A DNA stretch of 64,000 bases from Neisseria dentiae (GTDB lineage: Bacteria; Pseudomonadota; Gammaproteobacteria; Burkholderiales; Neisseriaceae): the NCBI RefSeq assembly GCF_014055005.1, contig NZ_CP059570.1, positions 682,001-746,000 on the forward strand. Reading direction: 5' to 3'. Positions 1 through 7,840 of this stretch are shown here, in pieces. The notes beneath the pieces were generated by a model. That model saw nothing but the letters and a program-made list of their open reading frames with translations. It was not told the DNA's origin and ran no database searches. Numbering within the stretch: the stretch's first letter is position 1; each line of letters begins with the position of its first letter. A program made the translations under genes and the position numbers.

Positions 1-1
1 G

Positions 2-754
2 CAAAACAATACCATGCTGATTACCAACCATGTCCGCGGCACCGACCCCGTCAGCGCGGCCAGCCCGCATTTGGGAAAAGTGGAACATTATCTGAACAAT
101 ACCGAACGTTTGGTTCTGTATGGCAGCGGTTACGGCAAATTGAATATCCTGCCCAATTCCCCCTGGCAGGCTGCGGTAGGCGGCGTGATTATGGATCACG
201 GGATCGACAACTTCCAACAAGGCGGGCTTTCGGCACGGGACCGCGGGTTTGCCGCAGAAAACAGGGAATTGCTTAGGGAATTCCGTTCGGAGTTTCAGAA
301 GGAAGCGGAAAAGGCGGGGCAAAACATCAAATATATTCAGGATAAAGTTAACGAATCAATCCGGCAGAGCAAAGACTTCTTGAAGATTTCCGCCGATTCG
401 GATACGCCCGAAACCCGGCTTGCCCGGCTTGTTGCCGATGCCGGAGGCGGTGATCGGTTTGCGCAGGAAGCGCGGCACACCGACTATCTTGCCGCCGCAC
501 CCGCCGCAGTGCAGACGGCGCAGGCACCGCAATCCAAATACGACGAAGTCAGAGCCATGCTGAAAGGGCTGCTTAACGATACCGACGGTTCCTACGCGCA
601 AAAGGTGCTTGCGGAACACCCCGAACAGGTTGCGCGCTTTGATGAAAAAGTCCGCCTGAGTATGGAACAGGATAAACAGATAGAGCTGGCGGCGCGGGAG
701 AGCCAAATCCAGCAGGAAACGCAGCAGAGAGGTTTTTCACGGTCGTTCGGCTGA
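2..754 (+). CDS. C-terminal part of a lipase-like protein (5' end outside window)
   Basis: The frame is open to the left edge, so the N-terminus is missing and the ATG at 14 is probably internal. I do not recognise the family with certainty. Near the start an Asp in GTDPVS and, about 50 residues on, a His in MDHGIDNF are placed like the last two members of a class-3-lipase Ser-Asp-His triad; the Ser would lie outside the window. The remaining ~170 residues are charged, helical and glutamine-rich at the end, like a delivery or coiled-coil domain. A coiled-coil membrane gene follows after 55 bp. A secreted lipase effector is an inference only. Confidence 0.4.
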   Translation, partial: QNNTMLITNHVRGTDPVSAASPHLGKVEHYLNNTERLVLYGSGYGKLNILPNSPWQAAVGGVIMDHGIDNFQQGGLSARDRGFAAENRELLREFRSEFQKEAEKAGQNIKYIQDKVNESIRQSKDFLKISADSDTPETRLARLVADAGGGDRFAQEARHTDYLAAAPAAVQTAQAPQSKYDEVRAMLKGLLNDTDGSYAQKVLAEHPEQVARFDEKVRLSMEQDKQIELAARESQIQQETQQRGFSRSFG

Positions 755-809
755 TTTTTTAATAATCTGTTTGATAAACGGGTTTCTATTTAAACGAGGA
801 ATTTAATCA

Positions 810-1340
810 ATGAATGAGTTGGATCACGCTTCCGAACGTTTGGAGGATCTTATTGTCGATATGGTCAAATTGATGACCAAATATCAAAACGATAGTGAGA
901 AAATTGTCGGCAACCTGCAAAAAGAGTTGGATAAATCCTTAGGCCAACAACGAAAAATGATGGTGGCAATGGTAAAAGAAGATTTGATGCAAAAGGCAGC
1001 AAGCCAAGTGCAAAGCTATGCGGAAGATATGGAAGAAGCACGGAATCAAATGATCCGGCAAGTGGCTGAATTTAACACATATCTGCATAGCGTAAAAAGT
1101 GAGAACCAAAAGATATTCAGGCAAACCGTGTTGGGTGCTGCCATTACGCTTGCTGCTTTGACTATCGGCGGTATTGCGTTGGTTTTCTTTTATACAAATA
1201 TTATTTCGCAAAAGAAATTAGAGGCGGATATGCTTACCCGTATTAATAATGCGGATATTGTGCAATGCGGCAATAACCTGTGCGCTAAAACGGGGAAGGC
1301 AGGGGCGAACGGTTATAGAATTATCCAAAACCGCCAGTAA
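810..1340 (+). CDS. coiled-coil single-pass membrane protein, unknown function
   Basis: 176 residues. Residues 1-105 are a long charged coiled coil, residues ~108-132 a hydrophobic membrane segment (LGAAITLAALTIGGIALVFF), and the rest a short tail with two Cys (VQCGNNLCAKTG). The start follows AACGAGGAATTTAATCA, a good ribosome site. Base composition is clearly AT-richer than the downstream pntB, which suggests transfer. The architecture resembles MobB/MbeB-type plasmid mobilisation proteins, but it could equally be an immunity protein for the upstream lipase-like gene. I cannot decide between these. Confidence 0.6.
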   Translation: MNELDHASERLEDLIVDMVKLMTKYQNDSEKIVGNLQKELDKSLGQQRKMMVAMVKEDLMQKAASQVQSYAEDMEEARNQMIRQVAEFNTYLHSVKSENQKIFRQTVLGAAITLAALTIGGIALVFFYTNIISQKKLEADMLTRINNADIVQCGNNLCAKTGKAGANGYRIIQNRQ

Positions 1341-1407
1341 AAATATCTATCCTGAAATTTTCAGACGGCTTAAATTTTAAATTTCATGATCCCTTAGGAG
1401 AACCAAG

Positions 1408-2793
1408 ATGTCTCAAGGATTGGTAACCGCGGCATACATCGTTGCCGCCATTCTGTTTATTTTCTCGCTGGCGGGGCTTTCCAAGCAGGAAACCGCCAAA
1501 AACGGCTGCTATTACGGCATCGCCGGTATGGCGATTGCGCTGTTCGCCACGATTTTCAGCGAAAACACTGCCGGTTTGGGCTGGATTATCATCGCCATGG
1601 CCATCGGCGCGGCAATCGGTATTTATAAAGCGCAAAAAGTCGAAATGACCGAGATGCCGGAGCTGATTGCGCTGCTGCACAGTTTCGTCGGCCTGGCCGC
1701 CGTGTTGGTAGGCTTCAACAGCTTTATCGAAGCAGGTAGTGTCGATCCGGAAATGCACACCATCCACTTGATCGAAGTGTTTTTAGGCGTGTTTATCGGC
1801 GCGGTAACGTTTACCGGCTCGATTGTGGCCTTCGGCAAACTCAACGGCAAAATCAGCAGCGCACCGCTGCAACTGCCGCACAAACACAAGCTGAATCTGG
1901 CTTCGATTGTGGTGTCGTTTCTGTTGCTGCTGCTGTTTGTCGGCGCAGACGGCAGCTGGTTCGCCCTGATTCTGATGACCTTAATCGCGCTGGCGTTCGG
2001 TTGGCATTTGGTGGCTTCTATCGGCGGTGCCGATATGCCGGTGGTGGTGTCCATGCTCAACTCTTATTCGGGTTGGGCGGCTGCGGCGGCGGGTTTCATG
2101 CTCGGCAATGATTTGCTGATTGTTACCGGCGCGCTGGTAGGATCGAGCGGCGCGATTCTGTCGTATATCATGTGTAAGGCCATGAACCGCTCGTTTATTT
2201 CGGTGATTGCCGGCGGCTTCGGCACCGACGGCACCTCTGCCGCCGCAGGCAGCGAAGAAGTGGGCGAATACCGTGAAGCCAAGCCTGCCGAAGTGGCAGA
2301 AATGCTGAAAAACGCCTCGAGCGTCATCATCACCCCGGGCTACGGCATGGCGGTGGCGCAGGCGCAATATCCGGTGGCCGAAATCACCGAGCTTTTGCGT
2401 AAAAACGGCACCGAGGTGCGCTTCGGCATCCACCCCGTCGCCGGCCGCCTGCCCGGCCATATGAACGTGTTGCTGGCCGAGGCCAAAGTGCCTTACGACA
2501 TCGTATTGGAGATGGACGAAATCAACGACGATTTCCCCAACACCGACGTGGTGCTGGTAATCGGCGCCAACGATACGGTCAACCCCGCCGCACAAACCGA
2601 CCCCAACTCGCCGATTGCCGGCATGCCGGTGTTGGAGGTGTGGAAGGCCAAAGAAGTGGTGGTGTTCAAACGCTCGATGAATACCGGCTACGCAGGCGTG
2701 CAAAACCCGCTCTTTTTCAACGAAAACAGCGTGATGTGCTTCGGCGATGCCAAAGCCACGGTAGATGAGATTCTGGCTGAGTTGAAGAAATAA
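1408..2793 (+). CDS. pntB: NAD(P) transhydrogenase subunit beta
   Basis: 461 residues, full length for PntB. With PntA it couples proton entry to hydride transfer from NADH to NADP+ in the inner membrane, supplying NADPH. About nine hydrophobic segments occupy residues ~5-260. The C-terminal ~180 residues form the NADP-binding domain III with the glycine-rich ITPGYGMAVAQAQ and the GANDTVNPAAQ and VFKRSMNTGYAG motifs typical of the family. ATG 1408 follows AGGAGAACCAAG. The gene immediately upstream is not pntA, which is usual next door; pntA may lie left of the window. Confidence 0.97.
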   Translation: MSQGLVTAAYIVAAILFIFSLAGLSKQETAKNGCYYGIAGMAIALFATIFSENTAGLGWIIIAMAIGAAIGIYKAQKVEMTEMPELIALLHSFVGLAAVLVGFNSFIEAGSVDPEMHTIHLIEVFLGVFIGAVTFTGSIVAFGKLNGKISSAPLQLPHKHKLNLASIVVSFLLLLLFVGADGSWFALILMTLIALAFGWHLVASIGGADMPVVVSMLNSYSGWAAAAAGFMLGNDLLIVTGALVGSSGAILSYIMCKAMNRSFISVIAGGFGTDGTSAAAGSEEVGEYREAKPAEVAEMLKNASSVIITPGYGMAVAQAQYPVAEITELLRKNGTEVRFGIHPVAGRLPGHMNVLLAEAKVPYDIVLEMDEINDDFPNTDVVLVIGANDTVNPAAQTDPNSPIAGMPVLEVWKAKEVVVFKRSMNTGYAGVQNPLFFNENSVMCFGDAKATVDEILAELKK

Positions 2794-2816
2794 AGGCCGT
2801 CTGAAAAGCAGCAATG

Positions 2817-2841
2817 CCTGTCTGAAAAGTTTTCAGACAGG
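2817..2841 (+). terminator. terminator built from an inverted pair of TGCCTGTCTGAA-type DUS
   Basis: Perfect stem of CCTGTCTGAAAA against its complement, followed by TATTTTTAT, 23 bp after the pntB stop. An AG-DUS at 2794-2805 lies between gene and hairpin, so both dialects sit side by side. Confidence 0.75.
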
Positions 2842-2847
2842 TATTTT

Positions 2848-2964
2848 TATAGTGGATTAAAATAAGAATGCCGAAGTAGGGTAAAACGATTCTTTAGCAT
2901 ATCGCCCAATTGCAAGTTTGAATACAGTTATTTCATTTCGGAGTTTTTATTTGAATTCACTATA
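2848..2964. mobile_element. 117-bp MITE, copy 1 (family A)
   Basis: Starts TATAGTGGATTAAAATAAGA and ends, read inward on the other strand, TATAGTGAATTCAAATAAA. Near-identical 117-bp copies lie at 14050-14166 and, inverted, at 59552-59668. It contains no gene. The ends match those of the IS630-type element at 61055-61969 over about 18 of 20 bases, so that family probably mobilises it. TA is duplicated at each end. Confidence 0.85.
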
Positions 2965-3018
2965 TCATCACCGTTTTTGCAAATCCATTATCGGCATGGA
3001 AAAAGCCAGCTGCGCGAC

Positions 3019-3315
3019 AAACCTGTTTGGCGGGTTTGTTCAAAAGCTTCGGTAAGCTCATCGTGGTGCAAGACGCGCCGATATATACGCCCGCATTTGC
3101 AACAACGCGAACTCATCACTCTGGCGGCATTGGGCGGCTGCGAAAAACAGCTTTGCGTGCACATTTATACTTCATTGAACGTGGGCTGGTCGAAACAGCA
3201 GGTTATCGAAACCTTTATGCAGTGCATTCCTTATGTGGGCTTTCCCAAGGCGTTGAACACCGTTTATGCCGCCGAAGAAGTGTTGGCCGCAAGTGGCGAA
3301 GAAGACAAGCCATAA
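3019..3315 (+). pseudogene. remnant of a carboxymuconolactone decarboxylase-family gene
   Basis: The last ~75 residues (QQRELITLAALGGCEKQL, then VHIYTSLNVGWSKQQVIETF) are the typical C-terminal part of a CMD/AhpD-like protein. Upstream the homology jumps frame: DIYAR is in another frame near 3080, and stops interrupt the earlier part. The usual N-terminal half is absent. MITE copy 1 ends 55 bp upstream. This is a decayed, 5'-truncated gene with no visible start. Confidence 0.65.
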
Positions 3316-3470
3316 CAGTATCGATTTGTTGCCTGCTGCCGACCGGCCGCTTGAAAATGAGTAGCAATAAGGTACTGATAGTAACTTCCACTAGGCTCAT
3401 ACAGTTGTTGGTGGGCAGCACTATGCCATGATCGGCAGCCAGCCATAGCCGCACAGCAGCAGGGCGGGCT

Positions 3471-3881
3471 TCATCCGTTCACCCCCAGCGCCCATTCCAG
3501 CGCGGCGGTGTCTTCGTAAAAGTGGTACAGCGCCAGCTTGCCGGCCTCGTCAAACTTCATCACCAGCGCCCAGTCGCTGGCAAAGGGGCGGCCGGTGGCG
3601 CGGGCGGTGTGTTTCAGACGGCCATACATCACCACGTGCTGGCCTTGGGCGATGGTGTCGTGGATTTCGAATTCGCCCGGCGTCAGCATGTCGGCAAATG
3701 TCTGAAAGAAAGCGGCAGCGCCTGCGTGGCCGCGATGGCGGCCGTAGGCGCGCACCTGGGCCGACGGCTCGGGCCGGGTGCTGATGAACACCACATCTTC
3801 GGCACAGGCGGCCAGGGCTTGGGGCAGTTTGCCGGCGAACACGTCGGCAAGAAATTGTTGGGCTTGGGCTTGGTAGGTCAT
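3471..3881 (-). CDS. nuclear transport factor 2 / SnoaL-like protein
   Basis: 136 residues with the compact cone fold signature of the NTF2-like superfamily: N-terminal helices (MTYQAQAQQFLADVF), then ALAACAEDVVFIST and a sheet ending in GKLALYHFYEDTAALEWAL. Members are small-molecule enzymes or ligand binders; the substrate cannot be told here. It is last in a minus-strand group with the alcohol dehydrogenase-like gene 19 bp upstream, probably in the same transcript and under the divergent LysR regulator. Confidence 0.75.
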   Translation of the reverse strand: MTYQAQAQQFLADVFAGKLPQALAACAEDVVFISTRPEPSAQVRAYGRHRGHAGAAAFFQTFADMLTPGEFEIHDTIAQGQHVVMYGRLKHTARATGRPFASDWALVMKFDEAGKLALYHFYEDTAALEWALGVNG

Positions 3882-3900
3882 GAGGGTTCCCTAAGGTTAG

Positions 3901-4890
3901 TTAAAGGTTGGAAAACGTGAGCTTGCCGATGGTTTGGCTACTTGCCAGCAGCGCCAATGCGTGCTGCACGTTCTGTGCGCATACCGGGCCGAGGCAGCAG
4001 GTTTGCGTGCTGCGCAAAAGCCCTTCGTCCAGCCAGCGGCTGATTTGGTTGAGGATGTGCCCTTGCGTCGGCCTGTCTGAAGGCTGAAACAGCGGCTTGG
4101 TGAACATGTATTCCCAATGAAAGGACAGGCTTTTTTGCATCAGCGGGTTGAGGTCTGCCGCCGCGGCCAAGGGCACGATGCAGGCGATGTGGCCAAACGG
4201 CTGCATCAAGGGAGGCAGGGTTTTCAGATAGGCATCGGGGTGGTGGGCCAGCACGGCGTGGCTGACGGCCTCGGGCAGTTGCGCGGCAAGCGGGCGGCTG
4301 TGGTCGATCACTCGGTGCGCGCCCAGTTGCAGGCACCAGTCGCGTGATTCAGGGCGCGAGGCGCTGGCGATGATTTCCACATCCGGCAAGCGTGCCGCCA
4401 GCTGGATCAGCTGCGACCCCACCCCGCCGGCACCACCCAGCACCAGCAGCCTGCCACGCTCAAGGCAAAAGTGCTCGTGCAGCAGCTCCCACGCAGTCAG
4501 CGCCGTCAACGGCATCGCGGCGGCCTCTGCGGCGCTCAAACGCGCAGGTTTGATGCCAACCAGATCGGCGTGCACGGCTTGGTATTGGGCAAAACATCCG
4601 GCGCGGGAGACATCGCCCGCGTAATACACCGCATCGCCCACGGCAATGTGCTGCACCGCTGCGCCGGTTTGTACCACCGTGCCGCAGGCATCAAAGCCCA
4701 GAATGGAAATGGCCGGGTTTTCCCGCGCACGCGCCAACAGACGCTGGTCGGCCGGGTTGATGGCGGCGGCGTCTACCCGCACCAGCACATCCTGCTCGCC
4801 CACCGCCGGCAGCGGTACTTGTGCATCTTTGAGGGCAAAGCCGTCGTCGCGGTCAATCACTACCGCGTGCATCGCAGCGGACATTGTCAT
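3901..4890 (-). CDS. zinc-type alcohol dehydrogenase-like / quinone oxidoreductase family protein
   Basis: 329 residues. It has an N-terminal GroES-like domain (MHAVVIDRDDGFALKDAQ, then AAINPADQ) and a Rossmann domain with the nucleotide-binding GGAGGVGSQLIQLAA at ~155. The structural zinc Cys cluster is missing, as in the ZADH/QOR branch that reduces quinones or enones with NADPH. Start chosen at 4890 because ATG overlaps the TGA of the upstream DUF2798 gene (ATGA), giving translational coupling; longer in-frame extensions read through that gene. Confidence 0.88.
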   Translation of the reverse strand: MTMSAAMHAVVIDRDDGFALKDAQVPLPAVGEQDVLVRVDAAAINPADQRLLARARENPAISILGFDACGTVVQTGAAVQHIAVGDAVYYAGDVSRAGCFAQYQAVHADLVGIKPARLSAAEAAAMPLTALTAWELLHEHFCLERGRLLVLGGAGGVGSQLIQLAARLPDVEIIASASRPESRDWCLQLGAHRVIDHSRPLAAQLPEAVSHAVLAHHPDAYLKTLPPLMQPFGHIACIVPLAAAADLNPLMQKSLSFHWEYMFTKPLFQPSDRPTQGHILNQISRWLDEGLLRSTQTCCLGPVCAQNVQHALALLASSQTIGKLTFSNL

Positions 4891-5117
4891 TCCCCCGTGC
4901 TCCAGCCCACCAGCTTGACGACCAGCGGGCGCACGGCCAGTAAACTGGCAAAAGCCACCGGCCAGGTGATGAGGTAGGCACGCGCCAGCCGCGCCGGGTA
5001 GCCAGCGTCCACCCCCGTGTTGAGCGCCACCAGCACGCCGCTTACGATCAACACCATGATGGCCGAGGCGTAGAAGGCAAAGGCGATGCCGGCGTATTTT
5101 TTGGGGAGCTTTTTCAT
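4887..5117 (-). CDS. DUF2798 family small membrane protein
   Basis: 76 residues with two hydrophobic helices (IAFAFYASAIMVLIVSGVLV and ARAYLITWPVAFASLLAV), ending in VVKLVGW as is usual for DUF2798. Function unknown. It is coupled at both ends: its ATG at 5117 overlaps the TGA of a 39-residue ORF, and its own TGA overlaps the next ATG. A TTG at 5144 would lengthen it by nine residues but loses the overlap. Confidence 0.75.
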   Translation of the reverse strand: MKKLPKKYAGIAFAFYASAIMVLIVSGVLVALNTGVDAGYPARLARAYLITWPVAFASLLAVRPLVVKLVGWSTGE

Positions 5118-5233
5118 GGTTGCGCCGTTTGCTGCACCGGCCAACCGTTATTGGCAAGCTTGGGCAACGTATTCATTGCCGCATGGCAAGCAGGCGACAA
5201 GCCGGTGCGGTGGGAAGACAAGGTTTTTTTCAT
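5114..5233 (-). CDS. 39-residue ORF heading the DUF2798-ADH group
   Basis: ATG 5233 follows a good ribosome site (AGGAATAATGTG), and the TGA at 5114 overlaps the ATG of the DUF2798 gene. Sequence starts MKKTLSSHRTGLSPAC; no homology recognised. It may be a leader that couples translation of the operon or the relic of a longer gene. The coupling is seen; a function is not. Confidence 0.4.
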   Translation of the reverse strand: MKKTLSSHRTGLSPACHAAMNTLPKLANNGWPVQQTAQP

Positions 5234-5307
5234 CACATTATTCCTGTGTGCCGGTGGAATGGTCGCAGTATGAATTGTTTTAAAATCAAATAAAATAAGA
5301 TAAATTG

Positions 5308-5318
5308 TCAATCATTGA
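5308..5318. promoter_or_regulatory. candidate LysR operator between the divergent ADH group and lysR
   Basis: TCAAT-C-ATTGA palindrome in an AT-rich stretch just before the LysR start, in the divergent intergenic region where LysR proteins usually bind. Assigned from position and symmetry only. Confidence 0.3.
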
Positions 5319-5324
5319 TGATTT

Positions 5325-6203
5325 ATGCACAAAGAGAAAGATATGGCAGCCGCTCTGGATTGGAACGACATTCAACATTTCGTGATTTTGGTGGAACAGG
5401 AAACATTGACTGCGGCAGCAGAAGCGTTGGATGTACAGCACAGCACGGTGTCGCGCCGCGTGGCGCAGTTGGAAGCGGCGCTCGGGCTGCGCTTGTTCGA
5501 CCGCATCGGAAAGCGCTATCTGCTTACCGAAGACGGTGAGCGCCTGTATGCCCACGCGCGCGAGTTGGCCAAGGATGTGAAGGTGTTACAACATCTGGCG
5601 TGTGAACAGCGGCAAGCAGTGGCAGAAGTGGCGATCACGGCACCGCCGGTGGTATTGCAGGCCTTGTTGCTGCCGCATTTGCCGCTGCTTTATGCCCGGG
5701 TGCCCAGGGTGCGTTTGCTGCTGCAAAGCAGTGCCGAAGTGCGCAATCTGCACCAGCGCCAAGCCGATATCGCCTTGCGCCTGTTGCGCCCGCAAGCGCC
5801 GGATTTGGTGGTGCGCCGCTTGCGCAGCCTGCGTTTTGGTTTTTATGCCGACAGCGGCTATCTGCGCCGCAGCGCGCGTGCTGATTGGCAATTTTTAACC
5901 CTGTCCACGCAAAACCCGTTAAGCCGCTGGGCACAAGAAATGATTGGCAGCGGCGCAGTGGCGCTGGCCTGCAACGATTTCGCACTGATCAAACAAGGCG
6001 TATGCGCCGGGCTTGGCATCGGCTTTTTGCCTGCCGACAGCGTGCAAGCGGCCGACGGCTTGCAGCCGGTGGCATTGCAGGGCACAGCACCACAGGTGCA
6101 CGAAGAAACCTTGTATCTGGTGATGCACGAAGACGTGCGCCGCTCGCCAGCCGTGCGCGCAGTGGCGGATTTTCTGGTGGAGGTGTTGGCGCAAGAAGCG
6201 TAG
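5325..6203 (+). CDS. LysR family transcriptional regulator
   Basis: 292 residues from ATG 5325. A second in-frame ATG at 5343 is preceded by AAAGAGAAAG and may be the true start, giving 286. Winged HTH at ~12-70 (FVILVEQETLTAAAEALDV, then HSTVSRRVAQLE), followed by a LysR effector domain. It is divergent from the DUF2798-ADH-NTF2 genes and likely controls them. A hairpin with a T-tract follows. Confidence 0.9.
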   Translation: MHKEKDMAAALDWNDIQHFVILVEQETLTAAAEALDVQHSTVSRRVAQLEAALGLRLFDRIGKRYLLTEDGERLYAHARELAKDVKVLQHLACEQRQAVAEVAITAPPVVLQALLLPHLPLLYARVPRVRLLLQSSAEVRNLHQRQADIALRLLRPQAPDLVVRRLRSLRFGFYADSGYLRRSARADWQFLTLSTQNPLSRWAQEMIGSGAVALACNDFALIKQGVCAGLGIGFLPADSVQAADGLQPVALQGTAPQVHEETLYLVMHEDVRRSPAVRAVADFLVEVLAQEA

Positions 6204-6234
6204 CTTGGGTTGAGAACCCAAGATGATTTTTTGG
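6204..6234 (+). terminator. terminator after lysR
   Basis: Stem CTTGGGTT-GAG-AACCCAAG directly after the stop codon, followed by ATGATTTTTTG. Confidence 0.6.
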
Positions 6235-6359
6235 GTAAAGTTTTATTCGATATTCGATTCAAGCGATGCTTGCTCGAAGGCTACCTGAAAGGCCGTTTGT
6301 AAAAGATATTGCGATAAGGCCATCAAAATATTTGCCCAAACACAAGGATTCGACCCGCC

Positions 6360-6635
6360 ATGAAACCCGTGAACGATTTAAGCCAACTGCGCAATCTTGG
6401 TGCCAAATCTGCCGAAATGCTGGCCAAAGTGGGCATTTGTACTGCACAGGATTTACGGCAATTGGGTGCCGTTCAGGCTTACTTACGGGTTATCGAAAGC
6501 GGCAGCAAGCCCTCTTTGAATCTGCTGTGGGCCATTGAAGGCGCCTTGACTGACCGCGACTGGCGCGACATTGCACAAGATGAAGCATTACCCTTGCTAT
6601 TGGCGGTGGAAGATGCGCAGAAACCTATATCGTAG
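6360..6635 (+). CDS. TfoX C-terminal domain protein
   Basis: 91 residues matching the TfoX_C helical domain alone: LRNLGAKSAEMLAKVGI at 10-27 is the helix-hairpin-helix-like motif, followed by LWAIEGALTDRDWRDI. Full TfoX proteins, competence regulators in Pasteurellaceae and Vibrionaceae, also carry an N-terminal domain that is absent here. Stand-alone C-domain proteins are common and uncharacterised. The last ~110 bp are duplicated just downstream, beyond a hairpin repeat. Confidence 0.8.
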   Translation: MKPVNDLSQLRNLGAKSAEMLAKVGICTAQDLRQLGAVQAYLRVIESGSKPSLNLLWAIEGALTDRDWRDIAQDEALPLLLAVEDAQKPIS

Positions 6636-6699
6636 GTCGGGCATTCATGCCCGACAAAGGTAGCGAACAAATTCTGTCGGGCATGAATGCCCGACCTAC
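6632..6699. repeat. 68-bp hairpin repeat, copy A
   Basis: Starts GTAGGTCGGGCATTCATGCC and ends with its complement; a 25-bp imperfect inverted repeat around GTAGCGAACAAATTC. Equal-length copies lie at 7256-7323 and 8762-8829, and a half copy at 52039-52061. It begins within the tfoX_C stop region, so it probably also terminates that transcript. Confidence 0.85.
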
Positions 6700-6705
6700 T
6701 GGCTT

Positions 6706-6820
6706 ATGGGCCATTGAAGGCGCCTTGACTGACCGCGACTGGCGCGACATTGTACAAGATGAAGCATTGCCCTTACTATTGGCGGTAGAAGATGCGCAGA
6801 AACCCGTACCGTAGGTCGGT
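6706..6820 (+). repeat. direct duplication of the 3' end of the TfoX_C gene
   Basis: About 110 bp repeat the gene's last codons (GGCCATTGAAGGCGCCTTGA onward) with a handful of substitutions, again ending in a GTAGGTCGG stub. No start, so not a gene. The unit 'gene end plus hairpin' was duplicated. Confidence 0.75.
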
Positions 6821-6866
6821 CATGCCCGTCCCGCGGACTGTCAAATAGAAAAACTGGAGACGAAAA

Positions 6867-7256
6867 ATGACCAAGCTCGATCCCTTGATTGCCGTCAAAA
6901 ATGTTGCGGCCAGTGCCGACTGGTATTGCGGCCTGTTTGGTTTCCACAACGTGCACGGCGGTGATCATTTTGCGGTTTTGAATTCGCCGGAGAACGAAAC
7001 CGTATTGTGCTTGCACGCTTGGGGCGCGGATGAGCATCCAACCATGGTCGATCAGGATATCCCGACGGGAAACGGATTGCTTCTGTATTTCAGAACGAAT
7101 GACTGGCAAACCATCCGGAACCGTCTTGATCGCATCGGCTGGGCCATTGAAGAAGATGTGCATCAGAATCCCAATTCGCGCAAACAGGAATTTTCTTTCC
7201 GGGATCCCGACGGCTATTTCATTACCGTCACAGAAAGCCATCACTACGAAGGCTAG
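6867..7256 (+). CDS. VOC / glyoxalase-like family protein
   Basis: 129 residues with the vicinal-oxygen-chelate fold: PLIAVKNVAASADWYCGLFGF at the N-terminus and the closing FSFRDPDGYFITVTES strand. Members include glyoxalase, bleomycin/fosfomycin resistance proteins and ring-cleaving dioxygenases; no substrate can be assigned. Good ribosome site CTGGAGACGAAAA. The stop runs into the next 68-bp hairpin repeat. Confidence 0.85.
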   Translation: MTKLDPLIAVKNVAASADWYCGLFGFHNVHGGDHFAVLNSPENETVLCLHAWGADEHPTMVDQDIPTGNGLLLYFRTNDWQTIRNRLDRIGWAIEEDVHQNPNSRKQEFSFRDPDGYFITVTESHHYEG

Positions 7257-7323
7257 TAGGTTGGGCATTGATGCCAGACAAAGGTAGTGAACAAATTCTG
7301 TCGGGCATCAGTGCCCGACCTAC
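7256..7323. repeat. 68-bp hairpin repeat, copy B
   Basis: Same family as copy A with several changes (GTAGGTTGGGCATTGATGCC start). It begins at the VOC stop codon and lies between convergent VOC and HxlR genes, where it can act as a bidirectional terminator. Confidence 0.8.
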
Positions 7324-7369
7324 TGGTTTACACCTAAAATGTCATATTTTATCGCTTGCCCGAGCCAGC

Positions 7370-7750
7370 CTACTCATGCAAGCATTCTTCCCACACTCCC
7401 TTTTCCAATGCAACCCGGTTACCCCATTGCGTAACGGCTTGCAATACCGGAATGGCCGTGCGCCCGAAATCAGTAAGCGCATATTCCGTTTTCACAGGCG
7501 GTTTGGTACCGTATTGAGTGCGCGATACCAAGCCGTCACGCTCCAATTCTTTCAATTGCTTGCTCAACACCGCTTCGGTGGCCGCATTCAGACAGGCATA
7601 CAGTTCGCCGAAGCGTTTCCCCCCATCTTGCAGGTGGTACAAAATCGTAGCCTTATATTTTCCACCGATTAAATCCATCGCCAGACTGACGGTACAAGGG
7701 TAACGTTTGCCGTTTAGTTGCACAAAATCGGTTTGGCATTCTGTTCTCAT
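7370..7750 (-). CDS. HxlR family transcriptional regulator
   Basis: 126 residues from ATG 7750 (MRTECQTDF). A TTG 18 bp upstream would overlap the putative operator and is less likely. Winged HTH: the conserved Cys in YPCTVSLAMDLIGGKYK, then GGKRFGELYA and the recognition part TEAVLSKQLKELERDGLV. The family usually represses a divergent redox or aldehyde-response gene; here the partner is the NmrA-like reductase. Confidence 0.88.
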   Translation of the reverse strand: MRTECQTDFVQLNGKRYPCTVSLAMDLIGGKYKATILYHLQDGGKRFGELYACLNAATEAVLSKQLKELERDGLVSRTQYGTKPPVKTEYALTDFGRTAIPVLQAVTQWGNRVALEKGVWEECLHE

Positions 7751-7760
7751 ACGTTTTAAC

Positions 7761-7776
7761 CTATTCAAAAGGATAG
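7761..7776. promoter_or_regulatory. candidate HxlR operator in the hxlR-nmrA intergenic region
   Basis: CTATTC-AAAA-GGATAG, an imperfect palindrome (5 of 6 pairs) between the two divergent starts. Inferred from symmetry and position. Confidence 0.35.
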
Positions 7777-7840
7777 TTATTTCCCGATTGTATTGCCATC
7801 GTTATACTCGTCTTCTCCAACCCTTATTAGGAGAGCAAGT

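Noticed and set aside
5442..5484. possible tRNA-like or structured RNA genes anywhere in the window
   Set aside because: No cloverleaf with acceptor/T-loop consensus or rRNA conserved block was recognised by eye on either strand; this is not an exhaustive search.
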